From Aestuariibius insulae (GTDB lineage: Bacteria; Pseudomonadota; Alphaproteobacteria; Rhodobacterales; Rhodobacteraceae), in the NCBI RefSeq assembly GCF_040783535.2, contig NZ_JBFONW020000003.1, positions 62,001 through 126,000 of the forward strand: DNA of 64,000 bases, written 5' to 3'. The position numbers and the translations under genes were made by a program. A model generated the notes under the pieces. That model saw only the letters and a list, made by a program, of their open reading frames with translations, did no database searches and was not told the DNA's origin. Positions within the stretch are counted from its first letter, which is position 1. Each line of letters begins with the position of its first letter. Of the stretch, positions 52,626-62,016 are shown in pieces.

Positions 52626-53589
52626 AGCGGCCGCCCTTTATGCGACGCTGCTGGCTGCGCCTCTGACCGCCGATCCCGTGCTGGACGCGATGGAGGAGGG
52701 ATGGCGCTCCTGGGCAGAAGAGAACGGCATTCGCGCGACGGCTTTCTCGGTGATGAGAGAGGGCGGGCCGCCCATCACCCGCGCCTTGAACATGGATCCC
52801 GATGCCCCGGTCATCCTGGCCAGCGTCACAAAACCGATCACCGCCATCTGCCTCGACATGGTTCTGGACGAGATGCCCTGGAGCTGGGCCACGACGTTGA
52901 GCGATCTGCGCGCGCCTTTGACCGCGGCCGGGCTGACAGTTTCAGCAGAATGGGAGGGCGTGACGCTTGGGGCCCTGTCCTCCATGTCGTCCGGTCTGGT
53001 CACGGATGTCACGCAAGGGGGCTACTTTCGCCGAAAAAATGCGGAAAAGACCGAGGATCTGGAGCAGGCTGCCAATTCCCTGGCGACAGAGCGTCAGGCC
53101 GATGCGGGCTACGTCTACAATAACGGCAATTACGCGATCCTCGGCGTTGTGATCGCGGCTCTGACAGGCGAGACGACCGAAGCTGCCTGCCAGTCCCGCG
53201 TGACCGCTCCGCTCGGGCTTGAGAGCGCGAGACTGTCCGATCAATGGCGGGCGATGGGATCGGCGGGCGGATGGGAGATGGCGCCGGAGGACCTTGTCCG
53301 CTTCACGCTCGCCCTGCCAGAGCTGACCGACGACGCACCGCGCGCGAAAGCTGGTGAAGGCGCTTTCTTCGCGGGTGGATCGCTGACTTGGGAGACAGAG
53401 GATGGCCCGTTCTTGGTGATGCGCGGCGCGCTTTGCGGCGGTCTGTTCGGGATCGGGGACATGGCTTTGATACTGCGCCGCGAGGACGGGGTGGCCGCCG
53501 CCGTCGCGATTAAGGGATGTGTGGCCCCCGATGTTTTTCTCGCTCTGGAAGAAACGCTGACATACGCCGCAGGACAGCCCGAGAACTGA
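52615..53589 (+). CDS. Serine hydrolase of the beta-lactamase/class C family
   Basis: 324 residues from GTG 52615, reading through the YceI stop in another frame. Short signal (AAALYATLLAAPLTADP), then the penicillin-binding fold: SVTKPITAICLDMVLDE with catalytic SxxK (S-V-T-K), YNNGNYAILGVVIAALTG (YxN motif), and GGSLTWETEDGPFLVMRGAL as the third block in place of KTG/HxG. Substrate (peptidoglycan-like ester or amide) unknown. Co-translated with YceI. Confidence 0.85.
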   Translation: MWSKAAALYATLLAAPLTADPVLDAMEEGWRSWAEENGIRATAFSVMREGGPPITRALNMDPDAPVILASVTKPITAICLDMVLDEMPWSWATTLSDLRAPLTAAGLTVSAEWEGVTLGALSSMSSGLVTDVTQGGYFRRKNAEKTEDLEQAANSLATERQADAGYVYNNGNYAILGVVIAALTGETTEAACQSRVTAPLGLESARLSDQWRAMGSAGGWEMAPEDLVRFTLALPELTDDAPRAKAGEGAFFAGGSLTWETEDGPFLVMRGALCGGLFGIGDMALILRREDGVAAAVAIKGCVAPDVFLALEETLTYAAGQPEN

Positions 53590-53682
53590 TCGATGCGGAA
53601 ACGGCGGCGCTCCGCATCCGATCTGGAAAGCGCTTCCGTCTTGAACTAGATGGGCCGGACGCATGCTAGTGAAAGCCCGACC

Positions 53683-55395
53683 ATGACCCGCCATCTGATC
53701 ACGTCTGCCATTCCTTATATCAACGGGATCAAGCATCTGGGGAACCTCATCGGATCTCAGCTCCCGGCAGATCTGTTCGCGCGGTACCAGCGGGCGCGGG
53801 GCCGGGAGGTGCTGTTTTTGTGTGCCACGGACGAACATGGGACCCCGGCAGAGCTGGCGGCGGCCAAGGCGGGGCTTCCCGTGGCAGACTATTGCAAGCA
53901 GATGCATGCCGTTCAGTCGGAGCTCGCCGAGGGGTTTCGCCTGTCCTTCGATCATTATGGGCGGTCCTCCAGCCCGCAGAACCACAAGCTGACCCAGCAT
54001 TTTGCGGGCAAGCTGGCCGAGAATGGCCTGATCGAGGAGCGCTCCGAACGGCAGGTCTATTCAAATGCCGACGGCCGTTTCCTGCCGGATCGCTATATCG
54101 AAGGAACCTGCCCGAATTGCGGGTACAACAAGGCGCGCGGGGATCAATGCGAGAACTGCACCAAGCAGCTTGATCCGACCGATCTGATCGATCCACGCTC
54201 GGCCATCTCGGGCTCGACCGATCTGGAAGTGCGCGAGACCAAGCATCTCTACCTGCTGCAATCCAAGCTGAAGGACGATCTGGATGCCTGGATCGACAGC
54301 CAGTCGGGATGGCCGGTTCTGACGACATCGATTGCCAAGAAATGGCTGCATGACGGCGACGGGCTTCAGGATCGAGGGATCACGCGCGATCTCGATTGGG
54401 GTATCCCGGTCAGGAAGGGTGACGCGGATTGGCCCGGGATGGAAGGCAAGGTCTTCTATGTCTGGTTCGATGCGCCCATCGAATACATTGCCTGCGGCGC
54501 CGAATGGGTCGAGGCCGGAAAAGGCACCGACTGGGAACGCTGGTGGCGCACGGACAAGGGCGCCGGCGACGTGCGCTACACGCAGTTCATGGGCAAGGAC
54601 AACGTCCCCTTCCATACGCTGAGCTTTCCCGCAACGCTGATCGGATCGGGCGAGCCGTGGAAGCGCGTCGATTACCTCAAATCGTTCAACTACCTCAACT
54701 ACGATGGCGGCCAGTTCAGCACCTCTCAGGGGCGCGGCGTCTTCATGGACCAGGCGCTCGAGATCCTGCCGGCCGATTACTGGCGCTGGTGGCTGCTGAG
54801 CCATGTGCCCGAAAGTTCAGACAGCGAATTTACGTGGGAAAACTTCCAGACCTCGGTGAACAAGGATCTGGCGGACGTGCTAGGCAATTTTGTGAGCCGC
54901 GTGACCAAGTTCTGCCGCTCGAAATTCGGCGAGGCGGTGCCGGAGGGCGGCGATTGGGGCGCGCAGGAAGAGGCGCTGATCGCAGAGCTGACGGACCGGC
55001 TCGCCGCCTATGAGCGGCATATGGAGGCCATCGAGATCCGCAAAGCCGCCGGAGAGCTGCGCGCAATCTGGGTGGCGGGCAACGAATACCTGCAAGCGGC
55101 GGCGCCCTGGTCGGTCTTCAAGGAGGACCCCCAACGGGCGGCGGCGCAGATCCGGCTCGCGCTCAACCTGATCCGGATCTATGCCGTCCTGTCCGCGCCG
55201 TTCATCCCGGACGCGTCCGAGACCCTGATGGCCGCAATGCACACCGAGGATGCGAGCTGGCCCAAAGACATGCCTTCGGCGCTAACGGCCCTGCCTGCAG
55301 GCCACGCCTTTACTGTGCCTGACGTGACCTTCCGCAAGATCACGGATGAGGAGCGGGAGGCGTGGCAGGATCGCTTTGCGGGTCAGCGGATGTAG
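53683..55395 (+). CDS. metG: Methionyl-tRNA synthetase MetG
   Basis: 570 residues from ATG 53683. Class I catalytic fold with HLGN (residues 18-21, the HIGH motif), CATDEHGTPAELAA, a zinc knuckle C143-x2-C146 and C156-x2-C159 (TCPNCG, QCENC), VFYVWFDAPIEYIACGAEW, GKDNVPFHTLSFPATLIG, and the signature loop GQFSTSQGRGVFMDQALEIL in place of KMSKS (normal for this alphaproteobacterial form). The anticodon-binding helical domain follows (WENFQTSVNKDLADVLGNFV). No C-terminal tRNA-binding extension. Essential housekeeping gene, strong evidence of chromosomal location. Confidence 0.97.
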   Translation: MTRHLITSAIPYINGIKHLGNLIGSQLPADLFARYQRARGREVLFLCATDEHGTPAELAAAKAGLPVADYCKQMHAVQSELAEGFRLSFDHYGRSSSPQNHKLTQHFAGKLAENGLIEERSERQVYSNADGRFLPDRYIEGTCPNCGYNKARGDQCENCTKQLDPTDLIDPRSAISGSTDLEVRETKHLYLLQSKLKDDLDAWIDSQSGWPVLTTSIAKKWLHDGDGLQDRGITRDLDWGIPVRKGDADWPGMEGKVFYVWFDAPIEYIACGAEWVEAGKGTDWERWWRTDKGAGDVRYTQFMGKDNVPFHTLSFPATLIGSGEPWKRVDYLKSFNYLNYDGGQFSTSQGRGVFMDQALEILPADYWRWWLLSHVPESSDSEFTWENFQTSVNKDLADVLGNFVSRVTKFCRSKFGEAVPEGGDWGAQEEALIAELTDRLAAYERHMEAIEIRKAAGELRAIWVAGNEYLQAAAPWSVFKEDPQRAAAQIRLALNLIRIYAVLSAPFIPDASETLMAAMHTEDASWPKDMPSALTALPAGHAFTVPDVTFRKITDEEREAWQDRFAGQRM

Positions 55396-56503
55396 GCTCA
55401 GGCGGGTCGGTCTGAACAAGATCGCTCCCCCGTCCGGCCAGGAACAGGCCCAGCCCGTGCATGCCGGGCACATGTTCGCTGAAGACCCGTAGCGCGATCA
55501 GGACGGGCACCGCGATCACCATGCCGATCACCGACCAGGCCCAGCCCCAGAAGGCGACGGCCAGAAAGACCACGACGGGGTTGAGCTTGAGGCTGCGGCC
55601 CACCGCATAGGGTGTGATGAACTGGCCCTCGAGGCTCGTCAGGCCAAGATAGACCAGCGCCGCGAGCACCGCGCTTCCAGCCTGATCGTAGGTGACAAGG
55701 CCGATAGCGGCGGTAATGATGACCCCGATGATCGCCCCCAGAAACGGCACGAAATTCAGCACGAAGGCCATCGCGCCGAAGAGGACCGGATTGGGCATGT
55801 CGAGCAGGAACAGCGCCACGCCTATCGCGACGCCCAGACCGGCATTGATGACGGTGATCGTGAGGAAATACCGGCTGATCTTCCGCTCGATATCGAAGGC
55901 GATCGTGATCGAGCGCTTCTTGTCCGCGAAGCGGGGATGCGCCTGCACGATCTTCTCGTAGAACATATCCCCCGAGGCGATCAGAAAGAACATCAGGGCA
56001 AGTGTCAGAACCAGCTGCGCCAGCAGGGCAGGGGCGCTGGTCACCGCTTGCGACAGCAGGCTGGGCTCGTCGACGACGACGCGCTCCGCTTCAGAGGACG
56101 CATCTTCCTCGGTCGATCCGGCGGCGATCTTCTCGACCTCCTCGCTGGCCTCGGCCACCTTCTCGACCGCGGAGGACAGACCGCGCAGCTTGCGCTCCAC
56201 GTCCGCGGCGATGGTGGAGGCGTCGCTGGCATAGGTCTGCACGGGGGTCGACAGCCCCATAACAGCAGCCCCAAGCGCCGTAACCAGCGCAAGAAGGACG
56301 AGCAGGGCGGTCACCGCATCCGGTACCCCGCGCCGGGCCAGAACGCGGCGCACCGGCGAAAAGGTCAGCGACAGCAGAAAAGCAAGGATGACAGGCATCA
56401 AAAACGCCCGCGCCAGGACAATCGCAGCGCCGGCCGAAAGGACGAACAACCCGATGATGGCCCAACCGGGCGCAGCAGGTCGGGCAATCTTGGTCTGCGA
56501 CAT
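55340..56503 (-). CDS. AI-2E (PerM) family transporter
   Basis: 387 residues from ATG 56503. Eight helices in the family order: WAIIGLFVLSAGAAIVLARA, FLMPVILAFLLSLTFSPVRR, VTALLVLLALVTALGAAVMG, a hydrophilic coiled insert with acidic repeats (~residues 95-160), LTLALMFFLIASGDMFYEKI, VAIGVALFLLDMPNPVLFGA, NFVPFLGAIIGVIITAAIGL, LGLTSLEGQFITPYAVGRSL, VVFLAVAFWGWAWSVIGMVI. Substrate unknown for most members. The C-terminal tail (LAGRGSDLVQTDPPEPTS) overlaps the 3' end of metG by 56 bases. Confidence 0.9.
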   Translation of the reverse strand: MSQTKIARPAAPGWAIIGLFVLSAGAAIVLARAFLMPVILAFLLSLTFSPVRRVLARRGVPDAVTALLVLLALVTALGAAVMGLSTPVQTYASDASTIAADVERKLRGLSSAVEKVAEASEEVEKIAAGSTEEDASSEAERVVVDEPSLLSQAVTSAPALLAQLVLTLALMFFLIASGDMFYEKIVQAHPRFADKKRSITIAFDIERKISRYFLTITVINAGLGVAIGVALFLLDMPNPVLFGAMAFVLNFVPFLGAIIGVIITAAIGLVTYDQAGSAVLAALVYLGLTSLEGQFITPYAVGRSLKLNPVVVFLAVAFWGWAWSVIGMVIAVPVLIALRVFSEHVPGMHGLGLFLAGRGSDLVQTDPPEPTSADPQSDPATPPAPHP

Positions 56504-56638
56504 GGGTCTTCCGATCAGGTGGTTCTGAGACAAACCGCCGCGGGACCGGGCCGGTTCCGCGCCCGCTCTCCCGATTGCTATTGGCCCTGAGGGGCGCGGG
56601 CTGCTAATTTAAGCGCAACGAGGATCTGAAAGGACTTT

Positions 56639-57433
56639 ATGATGCGTTCTCTTATGCTTGCCGGAGTGTTTGCCGCTGTTTCCAGCGCAGCCTTCGGTGC
56701 TGCCTGCGGCAATGACGGATCGGGCTTTTCGAACTGGAAAGCCCAGTTTGCGCAAGAAGCCGCCGCTGCCGGGGTCGGCCAACGTGGTCTGGATGCGCTT
56801 GCGGGCACCCAATATGCGACCCGCACCATCGCCGCCGACCGCAACCAGAAGAGCTTCAAATATTCGCTCGAGAAATTTATGCAGGTGCGCGGCGCCGACA
56901 CGATCGTCAATCAGGGCCGCAGCCGTCTGGCGCGCAATGCCGATTTCTATCGCAGCCTCGAGCAGCGCTATGGCGTGCCCGCTGGAGTTCTCATCGCGAT
57001 CCATGGGATGGAAACGGGGTTCGGCGGTTTCATGGGCGATGCCAATGTCCTCTCGGCCATCACGACGCTGGCCTATGATTGCCGCCGGTCCGATTTCTTC
57101 ACCGGCCACGCCATGGCAGCGCTGAAACTCGTCGATCAGGGCGCGATCTCTCCGGGGTCGACCGGCGCAATGCACGGAGAGCTGGGGCATACTCAGTTCC
57201 TGCCGGGCAACGTCCTGCGCTACGGCGTTGACGGTAATGGCGACGGGCGCGTGGATCTGACAAATCTCACGGATTCAATGGCCTCTACGGCGAACTTCCT
57301 GCAACAGAAGGGCTGGCAACCCGGCGCCGGGTTCCAGGAGGGCCAGCCGAATTTCCGGGTGATTCAGGAATGGAATGCGGCGACGGTCTATCAGAAGGCC
57401 ATCGCGATCATGGCGGCCCGCATCCAGGCCTGA
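56639..57433 (+). CDS. Lytic murein transglycosylase (MltB/SLT_2 family)
   Basis: 264 residues; two ATGs three bases apart (56639, 56642) with AAAGGA ahead. Signal MRSLMLAGVFAAVSSAAFGA, then FSNWKAQFAQEAAAAGVGQR, LEKFMQVRGADTIVNQGRSR, the catalytic Glu in AIHGMETGFGGFMGDANVLS, and GELGHTQFLPGNVLRYGVDG, RVDLTNLTDSMASTANFLQQ. Cleaves peptidoglycan glycan strands forming anhydro ends. Shorter than E. coli MltB, without a PG-binding domain. Its stop overlaps the next start by one base (TGATG). Confidence 0.92.
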   Translation: MMRSLMLAGVFAAVSSAAFGAACGNDGSGFSNWKAQFAQEAAAAGVGQRGLDALAGTQYATRTIAADRNQKSFKYSLEKFMQVRGADTIVNQGRSRLARNADFYRSLEQRYGVPAGVLIAIHGMETGFGGFMGDANVLSAITTLAYDCRRSDFFTGHAMAALKLVDQGAISPGSTGAMHGELGHTQFLPGNVLRYGVDGNGDGRVDLTNLTDSMASTANFLQQKGWQPGAGFQEGQPNFRVIQEWNAATVYQKAIAIMAARIQA

Positions 57434-58023
57434 TGGCCAAGCGTCCACTCGACACCGAGGAGGAGCTCGAGGTCTCCTCCCGCGCCGAATTGCGGACCTG
57501 GCTCGGCCGCCATCACGGGCGGCCGCGCGGCGTTTGGCTGGTCACGTGGAAAAAGGCGCATCCCGACCGCTATGTCGCGATCGGAGAGATCATTCGCGAA
57601 TGTCTGGCCCATGGCTGGGTCGACAGCCTGCCGCGCGGCAAGGATGCGGATCGCACGATGCTGTGGATCAGCCCGCGCAAGCCGGGATCGAACTGGAGCC
57701 GCGTCAACAAGGAGTTCGTTCAGGAGCTCGAGGATCAGGGCCTCATGACCGAAGCAGGGCGCGCGAAGGTCGAGGCCGCCAAGGTGGACGGAACCTGGAC
57801 GGCGCTCGACGATGTGGAAAACCTCGTCGTCCCGAAGGATCTGCAGGCCGCCTTCGATGCGCGGCCGGGATCGCAGGCGCAGTGGGATGCCTTTCCGCGT
57901 TCGGTCAAGCGCGGCGTCCTGGAATGGATCCTCAACGCCAAGCGGCCCGCGACACGGGCCAAGCGGATCGAGGAGACGGCGTCGGACAGCGCGAATGGGC
58001 AGCGCCCGAACCAATGGCGATGA
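57433..58023 (+). CDS. YdeI/OmpD-associated family protein
   Basis: 196 residues from ATG 57433 within the TGATG overlap. Starts MAKRPLDTEEELEVSSRAEL with RTWLGRHHGRPRGVWLVTWK, then ECLAHGWVDSLPRGKDADRT, WISPRKPGSNWSRVNKEFVQ, and the OmdA tail VKRGVLEWILNAKRPATRAK and RIEETASDSANGQRPNQW. This is the YdeI / bacteriocin-protection family (function not settled; likely a small-molecule or nucleotide binding protein). Adjacent to, but functionally unrelated to, the transglycosylase. Confidence 0.87.
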   Translation: MAKRPLDTEEELEVSSRAELRTWLGRHHGRPRGVWLVTWKKAHPDRYVAIGEIIRECLAHGWVDSLPRGKDADRTMLWISPRKPGSNWSRVNKEFVQELEDQGLMTEAGRAKVEAAKVDGTWTALDDVENLVVPKDLQAAFDARPGSQAQWDAFPRSVKRGVLEWILNAKRPATRAKRIEETASDSANGQRPNQWR

Positions 58024-58107
58024 CGCGGTGCCAGAGGCGAGCCATATCGAAGGACCCCGCCAATTTAGCGGTCGCCATCGGCGCCGGGTCCCTCTAGATC
58101 GTCGGGA

Positions 58108-59802
58108 ATGAGCCTGGATCTGACCGATACGCCCCGCAAGCGGCGTCGCGCCTCCGACGCATCGGGGCAGACGTCCTTCCGGCTCCTCACCGTCTTTGCC
58201 GTGGCGATCGCCCTGATCTGCCTGCTGCCGGGTCTTGCGGTTCTGCTTGCGGCCCTGTCCGGGTCGGTCGAGACGATCTCCCATCTGATGGAGACGGTTC
58301 TGCCGCGCTATATCGGCACGACGGTCGCCCTCGTGGCGCTGGTCGGCGCAAGCGCGATTGTTCTGGGTGTGTCGACCGCATGGCTTGTCGTGTCGTCGGA
58401 TTTTCCCGGCCGACGGATCCTCGAAATCGCGCTGGTACTGCCCTTTGCCTTCCCGGCCTACGTGCTGGCCTATGCCTATACGCATATCCTTGACCATCCG
58501 GGTATCGTTCAAACCACCTTGCGCGATCTGACGGGCTGGGGCCCTCGGGATTACTGGTTTCCGGAAATCCGCTCGCTGGGCGGGGCGACCTTCGTTCTGG
58601 CCCTCGTTCTTTACCCTTACGTCTACCTTCTGGCCCGGGCGGCCTTCCTGTCGCAAAGCGCCACGACCTATACCGCCGCGCGCGCGCTGGGCCGCACGCC
58701 GTTCGGCGCGTTCGCCCGGGTGTCGCTGCCGATGGCGCGACCGGCGATCGCATCTGGCGGCCTGCTGGTCGCGATGGAGACCATCGCGGATTTCGGGACC
58801 GTCTCCTATTTCGGGGTCCAGACCTTTTCGACCGGGATCTATACAAGCTGGTTCACCATGGCCGACCGGGCGGCGGCGGCGCAGCTGTCGCTTGGCCTGC
58901 TGGCCTTCGCTCTTTTGCTGGCGCTGCTGGAGCGCGCGAACAGAAGCCGGGGCAAGCACTATGCGAGCCGAAAACAGCCGCCCGCCAGACGGCGGCTTAC
59001 GGGCGGCGCGAGATACGGCGCAACCGCCATCTGCGCCTTTCCGGTTGTCTTCGGCGTCATCATACCGGTTGTCGCTCTGGTGGCGATGGCGGTCGGGTCC
59101 GAGCAGGATCTTCTAAGCAGCCGGTATCTCGGCTTTGTCCGGAACTCCGTCACGCTGGCCTGCCTGGCCTCGGGGCTCACGGTAATGGCGGGCGTCATTC
59201 TGGGCACCTATCAGCGGTTTCGGCCGGGGCGCGTGTCGCTTGGCGCGATCCAGATCGGCCGGCTGGGATATGCCGTGCCGGGCGGCGTGATCGCGGTCGG
59301 CCTGCTCGTGCCGTTTGCGGCCTTCGACAATGCGCTGGATGCCTGGATGCGCGAGACCTTCGATGTTTCGACCGGCCTTATTTTGACCGGGTCGATCGCG
59401 GCGCTGACGATGGCCTATATGATCCGCTTTCTGGCGGCCGCACTGGGCTCCTATGAAGGCGGGATCGCGAATGTGAGCCCCAATATGGATGCTGCCGCCC
59501 GGGTTCTGGGCACAGGCGTCTGGGGAACGCTCAGGCGGGTCCACATCCCGATCCTTCTGCCGAGCCTTCTGACCGGGGCGCTGATCGTATTCGTCGACGT
59601 GATGAAAGAGCTTCCCGCGACACTGATCATGCGCCCGTTCAACTATGACACGCTGGCGGTTCAGGCCTACCGGCTGGCCTCGGACGAGCGGCTGGAAGGG
59701 GCAGCGGTTCCAAGTCTGGTCATCGCGGCGATCGGACTGCTCCCGGTGATCCTGCTCTGCCGAGGCCTTGCCCGGCCGGACAAAAAGAGGGGCGCGACCT
59801 AG
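58108..59802 (+). CDS. Ferric iron ABC transporter permease (FbpB/SfuB-type, two-domain)
   Basis: 564 residues, about twelve helices, two binding-protein-dependent permease domains fused. First coupling loop ALGRTPFGAFARVSLPMARP (~residues 200-220) and second AARVLGTGVWGTLRRVHIPI (~residues 465-485), each the EAA-type motif. SYFGVQTFSTGIYTSWFTMA and MKELPATLIMRPFNYDTLAV are characteristic of the FbpB/CysW-like ferric permeases. Works with the convergent FbpA-type protein at 59837. No ATPase gene lies next to either. Confidence 0.9.
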   Translation: MSLDLTDTPRKRRRASDASGQTSFRLLTVFAVAIALICLLPGLAVLLAALSGSVETISHLMETVLPRYIGTTVALVALVGASAIVLGVSTAWLVVSSDFPGRRILEIALVLPFAFPAYVLAYAYTHILDHPGIVQTTLRDLTGWGPRDYWFPEIRSLGGATFVLALVLYPYVYLLARAAFLSQSATTYTAARALGRTPFGAFARVSLPMARPAIASGGLLVAMETIADFGTVSYFGVQTFSTGIYTSWFTMADRAAAAQLSLGLLAFALLLALLERANRSRGKHYASRKQPPARRRLTGGARYGATAICAFPVVFGVIIPVVALVAMAVGSEQDLLSSRYLGFVRNSVTLACLASGLTVMAGVILGTYQRFRPGRVSLGAIQIGRLGYAVPGGVIAVGLLVPFAAFDNALDAWMRETFDVSTGLILTGSIAALTMAYMIRFLAAALGSYEGGIANVSPNMDAAARVLGTGVWGTLRRVHIPILLPSLLTGALIVFVDVMKELPATLIMRPFNYDTLAVQAYRLASDERLEGAAVPSLVIAAIGLLPVILLCRGLARPDKKRGAT

Positions 59803-59813
59803 CCGCGCGCCCC
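59789..59813. terminator. Bidirectional GC hairpin between convergent iron transporter genes
   Basis: GGGGCGCG (59789-59796) pairs with CGCGCCCC (59806-59813) across a nine-base loop that includes the permease stop. Placed between two convergent genes, it can terminate in both directions; T-runs are weak. Confidence 0.6.
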
Positions 59814-59836
59814 CGAACTGCGCCTTGGACGCTCGC

Positions 59837-60865
59837 TTATTCCCAGTTGACCTCGTTGAAGATCCGCTGGGCGGCGGGCACGTTCTTGGCCACCGCGCTC
59901 AGATCCACGTCATCGGGTTTGAAGAACCCCAGTTGCGCCACGGATGGGCTAAGGGCGACGCCGGGCACTGCCGGATATTCGTCATTCCCGGCCGAGAAGT
60001 ATTCCTGCGCCTGATCGGAGGCGAGATATTCAAGGAACAGGATCGCATTCTCCCGGTTTGGCGCATTGGCCGCAACGCCTCCGCCCGAGAGGTTCATATG
60101 CGCGCCGATATCGTCCTGATTGGGAAAGACCCATCCGATCTGGTCAATGCTGTCAGAGACGCCGTCGACCGAAGTGCGGATCGCGCGGCCGAAATAGTAG
60201 GTGTTGGACATCGCGATATCGCATTCGCCCGAAACGATGCCGCGCAGCTGATCGGTGTCTCCGCCCTGCGGATCGCGGGCGAAATTCTCGGCTACGCCAG
60301 CCGCCCAGTCCTGTGCCGCTTCCTCGCCGAGATGTTCGATGATCGCGGCCAGGATCGTCTGCGAGTAGACGTTGGTCGAGGATCTGATGCAGACCATGCC
60401 TTCATATTGGTCATCGGCCAGCGCCTGATAGGTCATGGGCGGGTTTTCAACATCGGCCTTGTCGTAGAACAGGATCCGGGCGCGCTGGGAAAAGCCGAAC
60501 CACTGGTTGTCGGAATCTTGCAGGTAAGCGGGGATCCGGGCCTCCAGAACGTCGGACTCTATTGATTGCAGGATACCGGCATCCTTGGCCCGCTCCAGCC
60601 GCGAGGTATCCACCGTCAGAAGGATATCCGCCGGAGAGTTCGCGCCTTCGGCTTCCATCCGGGCGATCAGCTCGTCCGCATTGCCCTCGATCCGGTTGAT
60701 CGTGATGCCGCTTTGCTCTTCGAAGTCGGAATAAAGGCGTTCGTCCGTGTCGTAATGCCGGGAGGAATAGAGGTTGAGCTCTCCTTCCGCATAGACCGGG
60801 AATGCAGCCCCGGTCACAAGGGCTGCAGCAATGGTCGTGGTGGCCAGTTTCGAGCGGGTGGACAT
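59837..60865 (-). CDS. Ferric iron ABC transporter binding protein (FbpA-type)
   Basis: 342 residues. Signal ending PVYAEG (~residue 26), then a class II periplasmic fold: LNLYSSRHYDTDERLYSDFE, ITINRIEGNADELIARMEAE, PADILLTVDTSRLERAKDAG, WFGFSQRARILFYDKADV, and GECDIAMSNTYYFGRAI holding the tyrosine pair that ligates ferric iron in FbpA/FutA proteins. Delivers Fe(III) to the neighbouring permease. An AT-rich segment just upstream (TTACAATTTTTATCAGATATT, 60890-60910) is a likely iron-regulated promoter, but no box was identified with certainty. Confidence 0.92.
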   Translation of the reverse strand: MSTRSKLATTTIAAALVTGAAFPVYAEGELNLYSSRHYDTDERLYSDFEEQSGITINRIEGNADELIARMEAEGANSPADILLTVDTSRLERAKDAGILQSIESDVLEARIPAYLQDSDNQWFGFSQRARILFYDKADVENPPMTYQALADDQYEGMVCIRSSTNVYSQTILAAIIEHLGEEAAQDWAAGVAENFARDPQGGDTDQLRGIVSGECDIAMSNTYYFGRAIRTSVDGVSDSIDQIGWVFPNQDDIGAHMNLSGGGVAANAPNRENAILFLEYLASDQAQEYFSAGNDEYPAVPGVALSPSVAQLGFFKPDDVDLSAVAKNVPAAQRIFNEVNWE

Positions 60866-61080
60866 CTATCTCTCCTTGAAAGTGAGTATCTTACAATTTT
60901 TATCAGATATTACATGTCGCGCCCGATGCAAGGCACTCTTTTTCAAGACGGCGCTGAAGCTAGCCGGTTCTTCCCGGATCGGAGAAACCGAAAAGGCCGG
61001 GCGAACCGCGACCACCGGCGCCGTGCAGGCCTAGTTCGTTTCTTGGGAATTCAGGACAAGTTGTCAGCGCGCTTCAGCGG

Positions 61081-61869
61081 CTATTCGTCAAAGACCTGCC
61101 GGGTTGCGTCCTTGATCACCCGAAGGGGATGCGTAACGCGAGGCACTTTCATCTGCGCTAGGTCCGTCAGGCTCGTATAGCCCAGCCGGTCCATCACCGC
61201 TGCCACGCCCGGCGCAGAGATCGCGCCGGTTTCCGGGCTGTAGTCCGCATTTCCATCCCGGACGTGTTCGCAAACGCGCGGTACGTCGCCCAGATCCAGA
61301 AAGCAGCCGAGCGCGTCTAGAACCTTCTGGGGGTCCGCGACCACATCTTCATACCGGAGGATAAGACTTGAATGGAGCGCCTCCCGATCCGCCAGCGCGA
61401 GGCCGTAGGCGCCCGCCCAGTAATCCGCCAGCTCCTCGGGATGCCGGTCCGACCACTTTCCGATGGCCCGGATCCAAAAGGCGGGATGCCGGACCACGAT
61501 CACGAACTGCGCCATCGGCCAAAGCTGCTGATAAAGCCGCATCCTCATGAGGTTGACGGGCGATTTCTCGACGCGCCATGCCGCCTTGTTCGGGAACCAC
61601 GGGCTCCAGTCCGCCTCGATCCGGGTTCGCACCTCGAGAGTGTCGTAGCGGCTCCCCTCGATATGATGCTGATCGGGATCGGTGGCGAAATGATCGGGCC
61701 GTCCGTGCCGGGCCGTGTGGGGGATGGCGCCCTGAAGGTAGACCCCTTCGTTTTCGGGAACCGGCGCGTTCGTAATTGCGCCGACATTCGGCAGCGATCC
61801 GATCAGACGCGCGACCAGCGAGGTTCCCGACCTGTGAAGGCCGCCGACGAAGACATAACGATGCGGCAT
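61081..61869 (-). CDS. Sulfotransferase-family protein
   Basis: 262 residues from ATG 61869 (an ATG at 61917 would add 16). The PAPS-binding loop YVFVGGLHRSGTSLVARLIG comes right at the N-terminus; the 3'-phosphate element is FVIVVRHPAFWIRAIGKWSD, and WRVEKSPVNLMRMRLYQQLW lies between. Full-length for the family, single domain. The acceptor is unknown; in marine Proteobacteria such genes often modify polysaccharide or glycolipid. Divergent from the sucrose-phosphate synthase gene with a spacer of about 150 bases; neither start has a strong ribosome site. Confidence 0.85.
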   Translation of the reverse strand: MPHRYVFVGGLHRSGTSLVARLIGSLPNVGAITNAPVPENEGVYLQGAIPHTARHGRPDHFATDPDQHHIEGSRYDTLEVRTRIEADWSPWFPNKAAWRVEKSPVNLMRMRLYQQLWPMAQFVIVVRHPAFWIRAIGKWSDRHPEELADYWAGAYGLALADREALHSSLILRYEDVVADPQKVLDALGCFLDLGDVPRVCEHVRDGNADYSPETGAISAPGVAAVMDRLGYTSLTDLAQMKVPRVTHPLRVIKDATRQVFDE

Positions 61870-62016
61870 CCCATGGTGATCGCCGACAAACCCGGTCCAA
61901 GCAAATGTAGTTGGCATAACTAGGTTAATAGACTGCCAATTTTGCTCCCAGCCGGACTGGAAAGCGTCCAGGTCTGACCTCCCTCGAGTTGCGACACGTC
62001 CAGAAGAGGTCCATCC

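Noticed and set aside
57391..58959. 522-codon minus-strand frame
   Set aside because: Antisense to the YdeI-like and iron permease genes; low-complexity QGR/DR-rich translation without domains.
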